Positions 1 through 9,722 of a DNA stretch of 24,087 nucleotides are shown here, piece by piece. Numbering within the stretch: the first letter of the stretch is position 1; each line of letters starts with the position of its first letter. A program made the translations under genes and the position numbers. The DNA is from Dictyocoela muelleri (taxonomy: Eukaryota; Microsporidia), in assembly GCA_016256075.1 (NCBI GenBank), contig SDVU01000052.1:1-24087 (forward strand), in the 5' to 3' direction. The notes beneath the pieces were generated by a model that was not told the DNA's origin, did no database searches, and was given only the letters and a program-made list of their open reading frames with translations.

Positions 1-65
1 TTGACATATGACTTTGGCTTCGTATTAAAAGTATTTTTTCAAGATTTATGTTAATCATAAGGGTG

Positions 66-100
66 TCGGTTTTTTTCTTCTATAGGGGAAAAAAAACCGA
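66..100. repeat. Short A/T-run hairpin
   Basis: TCGGTTTTTTTC at 66-77 and GGAAAAAAAACCGA at 87-100 form a nearly perfect stem. It lies about 35 bases beyond the stop codon of the Merlin transposase relic, so it could be part of that element's terminal region. No matching copy is visible at the other side of the relic, so this is only a guess. Confidence 0.4.
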
Positions 101-134
101 TTAGATCCGAAAATTTTATTTTATCAAACTATTT

Positions 135-990
135 CTAAGAACTCGGCAAATTCAATATCTTAAAGTTTCGAAAGAACATGAAAACATTTAAATGTTCAGG
201 TATTGTATCAAAACTGATCCCGGAACAATAATTCTTAAAATTCTTTAAGTACATCCATAGATTTTTAATTTTTCGGGTATTATCTCTTGATTCTGAGTCT
301 ACAAAATAGTGTTTGTGGCATCACTATCAGTAAACCTATCTGTTATTCTTTTTTAAACGGCCTACTTCTCTGCACAACATATGTTTTTTTAATTTCATTA
401 TTTATTATAGGTAATAAGGTGGTTGATTTTCCGTTTTTCAACTTTTTGGATATAAAAATATCCGATTTTCATTTCTATTGATCCGAATACCAAAAATGAC
501 TTGCTACATCGCTTATCTCATATTTTCGCATGGCCCAGAAAGTTTCATCAATTTGAACATCTTTCAACCCACCCCAAGTAGCCTTTTATTTGATTCTATA
601 ATATCAGATATTTTTTTCTGAATAAAACCAACAAAACCTTGTACATCTCTTTGCTTATACCGGTGCTTTGCATGACATAATTTGCCGTAAAATTATTTTA
701 ATTAAACAATAAAAGGCAAATTTAATAAAAACAAATTGTGATATTTCCGTGCATCCAAGCTTCAAATTGACAGTATATTTTTGTCTTTTTTTACATTTAG
801 TGCACCTCCTTAGAAACCCAATATTATATTTACGCCTCTTTGAAATTATTATTGGCTTTTTACAGGAGGCACAACTCTTACTGCTGGTATGGCATTTAAT
901 ATTTAAATAATTCCAGGATATTTACATTTACCATAATATAACTGAAATATTCATGGTCCATTGCTCTATTAAAACGCTTCAACATATGGG
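135..990 (-). pseudogene. Merlin (IS1595/ISXO2-like) DNA transposase, decayed
   Basis: This relic of a Merlin-family cut-and-paste transposase reads right to left. Near 879-800 it has a zinc ribbon with two CxxC pairs (KSCASCKK, then RRCTKCKK). Near 560-480 it has GGLKDVQIDETFWAMRKY, the classic first-Asp block of the DDE core in this family. Near 310-250 HYFVDSESRDNTRKIKNLW matches the conserved block before the C-terminus, with Lys where the third acidic residue is expected. It ends NLPSS and a stop at 135-137. The blocks lie in different frames with several in-frame stops, so it is clearly dead, with at least three frame changes. A TDSD stretch near 335 may be the second Asp. The family call rests on motif order read by eye; I am fairly sure of it. 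The N-terminus is uncertain and could reach about 990. Confidence 0.78.
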
Positions 991-1055
991 TAAAAAAAAT
1001 TTTTGGTTATAAATTTTTTTATAATTTTTTTTAAAGCAAAGTAGACTGTGAGACC

Positions 1056-1331
1056 CGGGTTAGTCAATCCTAAAATTCATATCGAGATAAAAAAATAACA
1101 TTGTGAAAGATAATCAAAATTTCACAGTAATTTAATAATCCAAGAGTCTTTTTTATATAATCATTTTTTTATGTACAAATTAGGAAATTTGCAAAGCAAA
1201 TTTCATAATTTGTAAATAAAAAAATGATTATATAAAAAAGACTCTTGGATTATTAATTACTGTGAAATTTTGATTATCTTTCACAATGTTATTTTATTAT
1301 CTCGATATGAATTTTAGGATTGACTAACCCG
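1056..1331. mobile_element. 276-bp foldback (MITE-like) element
   Basis: The whole segment is a near-perfect palindrome. The left arm starts CGGGTTAGTCAATCCTAAAA at 1056 and its reverse complement ends at 1331. The centre is near 1192, inside GGAAATTTGCAAAGCAAATTTC (split here for length: GGAAATTTGC / AAAGCAAATTTC). Arms are about 130 bp with only a few differences. It codes for nothing and has the form of a non-autonomous foldback or long-TIR MITE. The 9 bases on each side agree at 6 of 9 positions, which may be a decayed target duplication. It marks the point where the neighbouring pogo-like transposase reading stops. Confidence 0.85.
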
Positions 1332-2060
1332 TTAGAGAACCAAATATTTCTGTTCTCGTAAATGACTATTTTGTGGTATTTATAAGAAATTCCAAGTCGA
1401 ATAAAATCTATGTTTTTGAAACCTCTTAAATTCTTAAATTTGCCAATTAAAAGCTGCTTTAATTTATAACCAGTCTTGCTAACTCAAAATAATTTTTTAA
1501 CAAGCTCTTTGCACATTTTACTGCTAGTTTGCTTTTCTTTAATATGAAAAGGCTTATTGATGTCGTACCTTTTAAAAATAAATAGTCTCATCACAATTAA
1601 ATGCATCATCCGGATTTAAGATAGATTTTTTTATGATATAGCGTTTTAAAGTCTTTAATTACATTACAATCAACAATTCCTGATTCACTGATAATTATAT
1701 TCGAACGAATTTGATCGATTTTCTTAAAACTTTTAAGCAAGACTGAATAAGCAACAAAATTAGTTACCCTACAAGAACGTGCTATATTTTTAGCTATATA
1801 TTACCGATTTGTATTTTGTATTGCTATAAATTTCCTCTTTTTTTAATAAATTGATCGAAAAGCTTTGAATCAATAATTTTAGTTTAGAAACATTTTATGA
1901 CGTTTTTTGAACCTTTATTTATTTTACCGCTCAATTTTTATCTAATTATTAAAAATATCATTAAGTGCACCCAGCGAAATTTTTAATTTTTCTACGCAGT
2001 TTCTCCCTGTTGAAGTTATTTTTCTTTTTAAAATCGATCATTTCTAACTTTTTTAGCGAG
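1332..2060 (-). pseudogene. pogo/Tigger-like (CENP-B/DDE_1 type) transposase, truncated
   Basis: On the minus strand, right to left, there is a helix-turn-helix-like region (NREKLRRKIK near 2000). It is followed near 1800-1720 by AKNIARSCRVTNFVAY and LLKSFKKIDQIRSN, a CENP-B-type DNA-binding pattern (F.AS..WL..FK.R). NPDDAFNCDETIYF near 1615-1575 is the first catalytic Asp block of pogo/Tigger enzymes. Then come LIGKFKNLRGFKN and ISYKYHK near 1440-1375, matching the IGK...P..FKN and Y..N..SWM stretch. Stops and frame shifts break the reading in several places. The second and third catalytic acids would lie further left, but the reading ends at the foldback element and does not resume beyond it. 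Truncation may therefore have accompanied that insertion. Confidence 0.72.
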
Positions 2061-2344
2061 TAATATTTTTTTCTGCTTTATTTTCTTTTCTTTATTCTTT
2101 TTGGGATTAAAAAAAACAATTATTTCTTTTTAAAAAACTGATGTTCGTTATTAAAAATAGACCGTGTTCGTTATTTACAAGTCGTAAACATATGTAAAAT
2201 AAATTCAAGGTTACTATAAAATAAGTTTTCGCTATTTAGAAATGTTCGCTTTTTGCATGTTCATCATTCACAGTTTGTACTGTACGTTGTATTTTTTATT
2301 GCATTGAAAAATAGCTTTTTATAGGAAACCAGAAAGAATAGCGG

Positions 2345-2595
2345 TGGTTACTTAACTAACCACAATTCTAGACATTTTAATCAGTGTATGTGTTTCATAA
2401 TGAGTGTGAAACATATACAAAATCTAAACGTTGTTTTATATTTAAATGTTTCATGTGAGAAACATACAAGCTGATAAAGCTATAAAAGGAAACGGGATTC
2501 TTTAAACATGCCTTATTTCAATAAATTCAATTTAAATAAAAAATCTTTATTAAATAACTATTTAATAAATCCGCAGAACTGGGTCAACGCTCACA
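2345..2595 (+). repeat. 5' LTR of Ty3 element 1
   Basis: This is a 251-bp direct repeat of 6341-6591, beginning TGGTTACTTAACTAACCA and ending CACA. The first 18 bases are a 6-bp inverted repeat around CTTAAC. Two further inverted repeats follow: GTATGTGTTTCA against TGAAACATATAC, and TGTTTC against GAAACA. A TATAAAAGG box lies at 2481. The start could be two bases earlier. Confidence 0.93.
2481..2489 (+). promoter_or_regulatory. TATA box in LTR of element 1
   Basis: TATAAAAGG lies inside the LTR, 27 bases before the first in-LTR ATG at 2508. The identical box recurs in the 3' LTR at 6477-6485, and the unrelated LTR of element 2 has the same sequence at 19087-19095. This is the likely U3 promoter core. 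Confidence 0.6.
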
Positions 2596-2609
2596 GGATA
2601 AATTTATCC
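2596..2609 (+). other. Perfect palindrome directly after 5' LTR (primer-site position)
   Basis: GGATAAATTTATCC is a perfect 14-bp palindrome starting at the first base after the LTR, where a tRNA primer-binding site (usually starting TGG) would be expected. No TGG-type site is visible. Element 2 has a different perfect palindrome at the same place. Function is unknown. Confidence 0.6.
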
Positions 2610-5600
2610 TTGAAAGAAAAAGAAAGAAATAAAAACCATGAAAATTTCAAACGAGAATATTTATATTATAATATGAAAGTAAATGAACCTGAATTGAGCT
2701 TAAAGGCCAAATACAAACATTGTTAGATATCCATAAAGAAAATTTATTAGAATGGATTAAAAATTTCAGGAGAATTACAAGAAAAACGGGTTGTAACAGT
2801 GTTGAATCTTTACAAGTATTAAGAAACATCATACCCGATGAAATTTTCGACAAAATTGAAAAATTTAAAACTCTTTAAACAAGCATTCAATCTATACTTC
2901 AAATAAAATATAATAAAAATAATTCAGCAAATTATTTTGAAAAGATGAAAAGTATTAAACAAGAAAATTTTATTTTTTTAGATGAATATGTTGAAAATCA
3001 AAACAAGGCATTAAAGGAATATTTCATTGCACAAAATTATAATAAATATGTGCAAGAAGCAAAATTTGAAGAATCTTTTTTTGAAGGATTATCAGATAAC
3101 ACTTTATTATATTTATCACAACAAAGTATAAATGACAGGAATACTGCAATTGATAACCTTCTTAAAATAGAAAATTCTTTGATAATGATATTTGAAAAAC
3201 AAAAGATTAATGATTCAATGAACGCTGAAAATATTAGAAATAATAATAATAATTTAGTGGCAAATAAACTTATGAATAACGGAAAGGATCCATTTATAAA
3301 GAAATGGTGTTCAATACATAAAACTTCAAGTCATAACGACAATGAATGTTACTTTAAGAAAAGAAATGATATTGAAAAATCAGGAAAGTTCAAACAAGAT
3401 GATTTAAATAAAAAACATTTCAATTATATAATATTTGAATCTTTTAGTAAACTTAAAATTTTAAAAATCAAATTAAATATAAATAATGTTGAATATTCAG
3501 GAATTATTGATACAGGGGCAACAAATAGCTTTTTATCCAATAAAATTGTGGATAAACATGAATTGAAAATAAAAGGTGAATCAAATAATGTTACTTTAGC
3601 TGATGGAAGTCATATTTCAAGTCTAGGTAAAATTATTTTAAGTTTTGGAATACTAAATAATAAGTTTAAACATAAATTTACAGTGTTAAAAAACCTTGAA
3701 AATGATATTATTTTGGGTTTAGACTTTCTTATAAATCAAAAAGTGAATATAGATCTTAAAGAAATGAAATTTAATATTGGAAATATAAGTTTAAATTTAG
3801 AAAAAGATGATTTTTACGCTAAACATTATAGCCCAGAAAATTCATTGTTTGATAATGAAAAACTGAATTTTTTAAATGCGAAAGAAAATTACGAATTAAA
3901 AATTAATAATATGATTAAAAAATTTGAATCAACAAATATCAAATTAGGAAAAATTCCATCACATAAATTTAAAATAAATTTAAAAGAAAATAAAATAATC
4001 AATAGAAAACCTTATCCGTTACCTTATAAATATTATGAAGGTGTAAAAAGTGAGATAAAAAATTTATTAAAGCAGGGTATAATACGACATAGCACGTCTG
4101 AATACTCCTCACCGGCATTTCCAATAATTAAACGCAATGGTGATATAAGATTAGTCGTAGATTTTAGATATCTCAATAAAATTCTTGATGATTCAGGATT
4201 TCCTTTTCCGGAAATCTGGGACCATATATATACAATAGATAAAAAAAAATATTTTTCTCAGATTGATATAACTAAAGGATTCCATAATATTGAAATTGCT
4301 GAAGAACATCAACATTTGACATCTTTTGTCTTGCCATGGGGTCAATATGAATACACGAGAATACCATTCGGTATAAAAACAGCGCCACGTTACTTTCAAT
4401 CTGTTATGTCATCAATATTTAGAGATTTACCATATGTAAAAATTTTTATTGATGATCTTCTAATTAGTTCAAATTCAATAAAAGAACACTATGAACACTT
4501 AAAAGAAGTTATAAGTCGACTAATAAAAATGAACATAAGTGTTAATTTCAAAAAAAGTAATTTTTTTAAGGAAGAAGTCGTTTATTTAGGGAATAAAATT
4601 TCAAAATACGGAATTCAAGCCGATACTGGAAGAATAGATTTGATAAAATTTAAAATTCCTGAAATTGGCAAAGTAACTTTAAAAAAAATCAAGAGTATAA
4701 TAGGCTCTATAGAATGGTTTAGACCATTTATTAAAAACCTCAGTTTTAAACTTGAAATACTAAATATGAAAACAAGAAAAAACAAGAAATTATTCTGGAC
4801 AGAAGAAGATTCAATAATGGTGGAAAACATTTTAAAAGAAATTCAGGAAAACACTTTACTCCATCATCCTAATTTAAACGATAATTTTATTTTAGAATGT
4901 GATGCTTCTAATACATCGATAGGATCTGTTTTAAAACAAAATGGAAATCCGATTGCCTTCTACAGTAAATCTTTATCAAAATCCGAATTGAATTATAGTA
5001 TCTCTGAAAAAGAAATGTTAGCAATATTTAAGTCTTTAAATCATTTTAAAAGATTAATTTTAGGAGGAGAAGTCATAGTTTATACTGATCATAGAAATTT
5101 ATTATATGAAAATAACACTAGTAGCAGAATAAACAAATGGAAAATAATTTTAATGGACTTCAATTATACAATTAAACATATTGATGGATCAAAAAATGGA
5201 ATAGCTGATAATTTATCACGTTTAAATTTGGTCTCTCTTAACAAATATAGTATTTATGAAATTCAAAAAGCTCAAAAAGAATTTATTAATAATGAGCGAA
5301 ATCATAGTTTAAAATATAACAATTTAAATTTAATAGTTGATAAAAATGACAAAATAATAATACCAAAAGAAATATCTTATGAATTTCTTTTAAATTTGCA
5401 TGAAAAGCTCAATCATCCTAGCAGAATTGTCATATACAATTCAATTAAGAAATATGTTAATATTCAGGAAATAATGAAAATTTTGAACGAAATAGAATCA
5501 AATTGTTCATTCTGTCAACATTATAAAAATTATAGAATTTTTCATGACAAAACCGGAATCATCAAAACACCTGAAAATCCTTTTGAAACAATATCATCTG

Positions 5601-6323
5601 ATATTTATGGCCCTTTTTATCTAAACGATAGTGAAAATGATCGTATACCCGACAAAAATTATTTAATAACTATAACAGACCATGTTTCTCGTTATACAAA
5701 AGTATTTAATACATTAAAAATAAATTCTGAAAAAGTAATAGAATGTTTTGAAAAATGGATCTCTACTTTTGATTTTCCTGAAATTGTAATCACTGATAAT
5801 GGAAAACAATATACAAGCAAAGCCTTCTTAAGATTCCTAAAAAATAAAAATATAAAACATAGGAGAACCTCTCCATATAATCCACAATCCAACGGAATTA
5901 GTGAAAGGATTAATCAAACAATATCGAGAATTATAAATTCCAATAAAAAAAAGATATTAATGAAATTACAGATAAAATAAATTTCACATTGAATAACAGC
6001 CATAATAGAATGATTGGCTATAGCCCAAATGAAATAGTATTCTTTTATAGTGAACTAGATCCTTTAAAAAGAAAAATTAATTATGATTTGAATGAAGTTA
6101 TAAAAAAATCTGATATAAATAAACAAAAATCGGTAAAAAATTCTAATAAGAACAAGAAAACCCATTCATTTAAAATAGGTGATTTAATTTTTATTAAAAA
6201 TGAAAGTCATTCTAAAGAAGATAAAAAATGGATTGGTCCGTTTTCAATCTCTAAGTTAGGTTCCAATTTTGTTTATGTAAATGAATTTGATACACCGATA
6301 AATTTTCGAAAAATTAGAGTGTT

Positions 6324-6333
6324 AAGGGGGAGG
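6324..6333 (+). other. Polypurine tract of element 1
   Basis: AAGGGGGAGG lies just before the 3' LTR, followed by TAGAGTG and then the LTR at 6341. This is the usual plus-strand primer position for LTR elements, and it overlaps the end of the coding region. Confidence 0.7.
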
Positions 6334-6340
6334 TAGAGTG

Positions 6341-6591
6341 TGGTTACTTAACTAACCACGATTCTAGACAGTTTAATCAGTGTATGTGTTTCATAATGAG
6401 TGTGAAACATATACAAAATCTGAACGTTGTTTTATATTTAAATGTTTCATGTGAGAAACATACATGCTGATAAAGCTATAAAAGGAAACGTGATTCTTTA
6501 AGGATGCCTTATTTCAATAAATTCAATTTAAATAAAAAATCTTTATTAAATAACTATTTAATAAATCCGCGGAACTGGGTCAACGCCCACA
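6341..6591 (+). repeat. 3' LTR of Ty3 element 1
   Basis: This is a 251-bp direct repeat of 2345-2595 with nine substitutions. It carries the same TATAAAAGG box (6477-6485) and in-LTR ATG. It ends CCCACA nine bases before the ATG of the Tc1/mariner transposase relic, so an LTR promoter points straight into that relic. Confidence 0.93.
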
Positions 6592-6600
6592 CCCTTAACA

Positions 6601-7688
6601 ATGGAATCTTTATATGATGATCATGAAGAGAAAAACGAGATTTCTGCGAATATATTGAACGAACTGGATTTAAATGTCGAAGGAAAAAGAAAACCGAGGA
6701 AAGACATCACTGAGGCATTGATAGAAAGTTTTATTTCTTTAATCGACAGTGATCGAGAGTTGAAAGATATTGGTACCATCTTAGATTTTTCAAAGCCTAC
6801 TAAGACAAGAATATACGCTAAGTATATTAAAGAGGAATATAAAGACCTTAAAAGTTTCATGTCCGCTGGTGAAAAAAGAAGTTCGAAGAAAAAAGACTTT
6901 ACCTTGGAAAAAAGTATTATATCATCTGAACTACTCAATAACCCATGTGCTAGGCTTCGAGATTTAGTAGATAAACTAGATGCTAATAGAAGGAGAATAA
7001 CATATTCTCGATCTACAATTTTCAGGATATTTAAATCGATGAATAATACTAGGAAAAATTTAACTTTAGTTCCTATAAATCGAAATAGCAATCAAAACAA
7101 AATATTAAGACAGCAGTATGGCAGATGGGTGTCATATTATACAAACGAACAACTCATTTTTATAGATGATACATAATTTAACCTTCATCTGAAGCCTAAT
7201 TCGAATATTCTTCGAAAAATACAAAATTCTATGTTACCGTACCGAATTCGAAAAAAAACGTCTCTTTGTTATGCGCAATTGGTATTCAGAAGGTTATAAT
7301 TTATAAGATCAAGTCGGGTTCTTTGAGGTCAGCAGATTTTGTTACATTTTTAGTTGAAGATTTACCATCACCAGTAATACCAGGAAAGACAAGTATTGTA
7401 ATGAATAATGCATCGATCCATAAGACATCTGAGGTTTCACAAGCACTTGCCAATAAAGGATACTGTGTGAAATTTTTCCCACCTTATTCTCACCAACTAA
7501 ATCCAATTGAAGAATTTTTTTCGTGTTTGAAATCGAGGTTTTTAGCGAGGCAGAGTTGCGCAAATAGCATAGAGCTTATCAATAGAATCATAGCTGTATT
7601 AAATGATGGGTTTTATAATATGAATGGCTATTTCGAAAATATGCGATCATGGGTGATACAAGCAGCAATAAATGCTGATTTTATTTAA
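6601..7688 (+). pseudogene. Tc1/mariner (IS630-type, DDE_3) transposase, broken
   Basis: This is a cut-and-paste transposase in two readable pieces. The first, 6601-7176, is about 191 residues. It has a basic N-terminus, a helix-turn-helix-like region and a second DNA-binding-like part, then FIDDT, the first catalytic Asp block, where the reading meets a TAA. After a frame change the second piece (about 7240-7688) has LLCAIG, then VMNNASIHK, where the family has DNASIHK: the second catalytic Asp is Asn. YSHQLNPIEEFFSCLK follows, the LNPIE block with the third acid. With one stop, one frame change and an Asp-to-Asn replacement it should be inactive. The 5' terminal repeat is missing because the Ty3 LTR ends nine bases before the ATG. 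I saw no clear 3' terminal repeat. Confidence 0.88.
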
Positions 7689-7806
7689 ATCGATTATTTT
7701 TAGCATGAATTTTTTAGTAATGATTAATTTTTCATTATAATTTGTAAATTATAAAAATTTTTAAAAATATCGGTGAAAAGAGGCATTTAAAAAAATAAAA
7801 TAAATT

Positions 7807-8047
7807 ATCTACAAAACTATAACGTGGCATCTATAAAACTGAAACGAATCATCTATAAAAATGAAACAAGTCATATATAAAACTGAAACAAGTCATCTAT
7901 AAAAATGAAACGAGTCATCTATAAAAATGAAACGAGTCATCTATAAAAATGAAACAAGTCATCTATAAAAATGCAACGAGTCATCTATAAAAATAAACGA
8001 GTAAAATATAAAAATGCAACGAGTCATCTATAAAACTGCAAAGGGCT
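7807..8047. repeat. 22-bp minisatellite, 11 copies
   Basis: Eleven head-to-tail units follow the pattern ATCTATAAAAATG / AAACGAGTC (22 bp, with one 21-bp unit). The fifth and sixth units (7895-7938) are identical and the outer units are more diverged. The period is not a multiple of three and there are no spacers, so it is neither coding nor a CRISPR array. It lies about 120 bp past the end of the transposase relic. Confidence 0.95.
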
Positions 8048-8249
8048 GTATTGATTAATTTACTTAAACAATTTTTCAAATATTTTTCTTTTTCTTAATT
8101 TAGCATAATCCTCTTTGTGAATATATACTAAATATATATAAAAACATTTTTGGATTCTTAAATAGAAAAAAATTCAACTATATATTTATAATCTTTTAAG
8201 CTCAATTTTTCTATCAGGATCCAACTATACAGTTTTTCTGTTTTCAATT

Positions 8250-8322
8250 GGGTCAGATAGCTCTGTGGTTAACACGTTTGAATGTAAAAATTAAGTATCG
8301 TGGTTCGAATCTTGCTGACGTC
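8250..8322 (+). other. tRNA-like relic
   Basis: A 73-base stretch has the look of a decayed tRNA or tRNA-derived SINE head. It has TAGCTCTGTGGTTAAC in the A-box/D-arm position and GGTTCGAATC, a good B box, 73 bases overall. GGGTCAG at the 5' end can pair at five of seven positions with CTGACGT at the 3' end. The D, anticodon and T stems do not close properly, so it is not called as a functional tRNA. Confidence 0.45.
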
Positions 8323-8433
8323 ACTTTTTAATAAATAATGAGAGAATGACATTAAACGGTCAAAAAAGTATAGAAATATAGTATTAATATACAGTTGTTA
8401 CAGTGCGTATAGCTGATTAAGACTTGTTATAAT

Positions 8434-8505
8434 ATGACAATAAAGCAGAATGGACTCTCCTAGATGTGGAGATGGGTGCGGCGACGCATCTCGGTAAAAA
8501 GTAGT
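8434..8505 (+). repeat. Dispersed repeat A, copy 1
   Basis: About 72 bp are shared with 18732-18804, including GACTCTCCTA, GTGCGGCGACGCATCTCGG and AAAAAGTAGT. The most conserved part folds as GTGCG-GCGA-CGCAT, a 5-bp stem (one G-U) closed by a GNRA-type tetraloop. It is GC-richer than its surroundings. The source family is not recognised. Confidence 0.8.
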
Positions 8506-8541
8506 GATAATAAAATATCATGAAAAAGCCTCTAATTACCT

Positions 8542-8710
8542 GTATCCTGCCGATTCATTGATAAAACGAAAATCGCGTATACAGCTGGGCTTCTGGAAAG
8601 CTTAGGAAGTGACGTATTATTGGAACAACAGGAACCAAAGGTCATAAGACTATGGTTTGAGACAACTCTCCGGGTTGGCACCTATGGATGTTGTCAGCAT
8701 GTAATATATA
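8542..8710 (+). repeat. Dispersed repeat B, copy 1
   Basis: This matches 13323-13500 in inverted orientation. The first 95 or so bases are about 90% identical (GTATCCTG ... GATAAAACGAAAATCGCG ... GGAAGTGACGTATTATTGGA) and the rest is less similar, ending near GTAATATATA. On this strand one frame is open across the whole copy, but an indel separates it from the frame that matches best at the far end. Read on the other strand, it begins TGxTGxCAACA with a later CCAAC, like the hairpin-starting LTRs in this window. A solo-LTR fragment is therefore possible. Confidence 0.8.
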
Positions 8711-9266
8711 TAATACTGTTTTCAATTGGATATTGCATTTTAAAATTTTTATGATTTATATTCACTATCAAATTTTGATTTTTGTAAGACGAAAATGTCA
8801 CAACTCAGACCACTTGGCTGAGTTTCGAACCAGCCTAATAAATATCAAATATATCTTGGATTGAATTTTTTTAGAATCTATAGTGTCAGTTTTTAGGGAA
8901 TTTATAGCACAAATTTAAATAGATCAGGTTTTTTTTTATGAATAAAAATAATTTATTTCTAAAATTTATGTGTTAAAAATTATTTTCCACGCCAAAATTT
9001 AGTCTTGTAATAACTGAATATAAATCGTGATTTACGCTTATTTCAAATAAGAATCGTTCAATTTTCTCTTAAATATGGCGATTTTATAAAAAATCAGTGA
9101 GTTCACAAATCACCTCAGTTGATTTTTTGACGAAAAATCAACTTAGATTTTTAATCATAAAATATATAATTTAAACGTATATATTTTTATATATAACTGC
9201 CAGTTATGTGAAATTAGAACTTTTTAATATAAAGACACAATTATAAGTGCTATATTATAGTATCAT
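8711..9266. other. Intergenic, no gene seen; holds repeat C fragment and a hairpin
   Basis: No coding signal was found. Bases 9013-9095 match the right arm of the 13045-13821 element at roughly three-quarters identity (CTGAATATAA, CGTGATTT, TTATTTCAAATAAGAAT, GGCGATTTT). Bases 9117-9143 form a perfect 11-bp hairpin, AGTTGATTTTT-TGACG-AAAAATCAACT. Near 8800-8830 a tRNA-like TTCGAACC and a CTCAGCC stem occur but build no tRNA. Confidence 0.6.
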
Positions 9267-9462
9267 TTAACCCCTTCATCTTTTTCGTTGACTCTCGCGA
9301 ATATGAATATAAAAGCAATTTATGTTATGCTAAAAAATATCAGAGCAAACAGAGGTCAATATTTATGATTAAACATGAGCTTATAAAAAAACTTTTTTAG
9401 CATAACATAAATTGCTTTTGTCATTTCATACTAGGGTACCAACGAAAATGATGAAGAGTTAA
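9267..9462. mobile_element. piggyBac-like MITE with TTAA ends
   Basis: A 196-bp foldback unit is bounded by TTAA at 9267-9270 and TTAA at 9459-9462. The terminal inverted repeats run about 70 bp: the left starts CCCCTTCATCTTTTTCGTTG and the right, read inward, starts CTCTTCATCATTTTCGTTG. Both then share AAAGCAATTTATGTTATGC. A TTAA duplication next to a C-rich TIR tip is typical of piggyBac elements. There is no coding capacity, so it would depend on a transposase elsewhere. The superfamily call is inferred from the ends alone. Confidence 0.75.
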
Positions 9463-9631
9463 TTAAAAATATAATATTACGTGCTTATATTGTTAAATAT
9501 TTTAAAAAGCCGTGATTTCACATAAATGGTAGGCCGATAAAAAATTTATAAGTTTTAATTATATTTTTTTATGATTAAATTTCTAGGTTTTTTTTTGAGA
9601 CTCGCCCCTGAAAAATAAGGTTTTGCGGTAC

Positions 9632-9722
9632 TACCCTGTTCGACACTCTCGATTTTTTCTTGAGGAGAATATTTCGTGAAATATTCACACAAGAAAAAAT
9701 CGAGATTGTCGAACAGGGGTAA
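9632..9722. repeat. Foldback hairpin repeat
   Basis: The left arm CTGTTCGACACTCTCG plus ATTTTTTCTTG and the right arm CAAGAAAAAAT plus CGAGATTGTCGAACAG enclose GAATATTTCGTGAAATATTC, itself a palindrome. Weaker inverted similarity extends outward on both sides (GCGGTACTACCC against CCGGCATTACCC), so the unit may start near 9615 and end near 9740. It sits just outside the left end of the MULE relic. Confidence 0.8.

Larger units (their letters stand above)
2508..6336 (+). pseudogene. gag-pol coding region of Ty3 element 1 (fossil)
   Basis: The reading opens inside the 5' LTR and continues with a Lys/Asn-rich gag-like part. Recognisable parts in order are: a CxxHx5Hx4C knuckle near 3306; an aspartic protease with DTGA near 3508 and ILGLDFL near 3710; reverse transcriptase with RLVVDFRYLN near 4150 and FIDDLL near 4445; RNase H with ECDAS near 4895 and YTDHRN near 5080; an integrase HHCC zinc region near 5395-5520; an integrase core with SDIYG near 5597, TDNGKQYTS near 5793 and NGISERIN near 5892; and a C-terminal GPF-type module near 6235. 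No chromodomain is seen, and coding runs almost to the purine tract. There are about three breaks. Confidence 0.92.
2345..6591 (+). mobile_element. Ty3/gypsy LTR retrotransposon, element 1 (broken)
   Basis: This is a full-length fossil Ty3/gypsy (Metaviridae) element flanked by 251-bp LTRs. Between the LTRs are a gag-like region, protease, reverse transcriptase, RNase H and integrase in Ty3 order, then a purine-rich tract. Integrase follows RNase H, which separates it from Ty1/copia. The coding region carries about three breaks, so it is not whole. The LTRs differ at 9 of 251 positions, so it is clearly older than element 2 in this window. No matching target duplication is seen (AGCGG before, CCCTT after), which suggests an end exchange or a rearrangement after insertion. 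Confidence 0.95.

Noticed and set aside
287-481. 64-residue open frame on the plus strand with hydrophobic stretches
   Set aside because: It lies opposite the Merlin core, which explains the sequence better.
7807-8047. CRISPR-like array
   Set aside because: Units are contiguous 22-mers with no unique spacers, and the window is eukaryotic.
8434-8505. Hammerhead or other known ribozyme in repeat A
   Set aside because: No CUGAUGA/GAAA core or other recognised catalytic motif; only a simple GNRA-capped hairpin.
8799-8830. TTCGAACC plus CTCAGCC, tRNA-like
   Set aside because: Only a 5-bp stem forms, and the A-box-like and B-box-like parts are in the wrong order for a tRNA.
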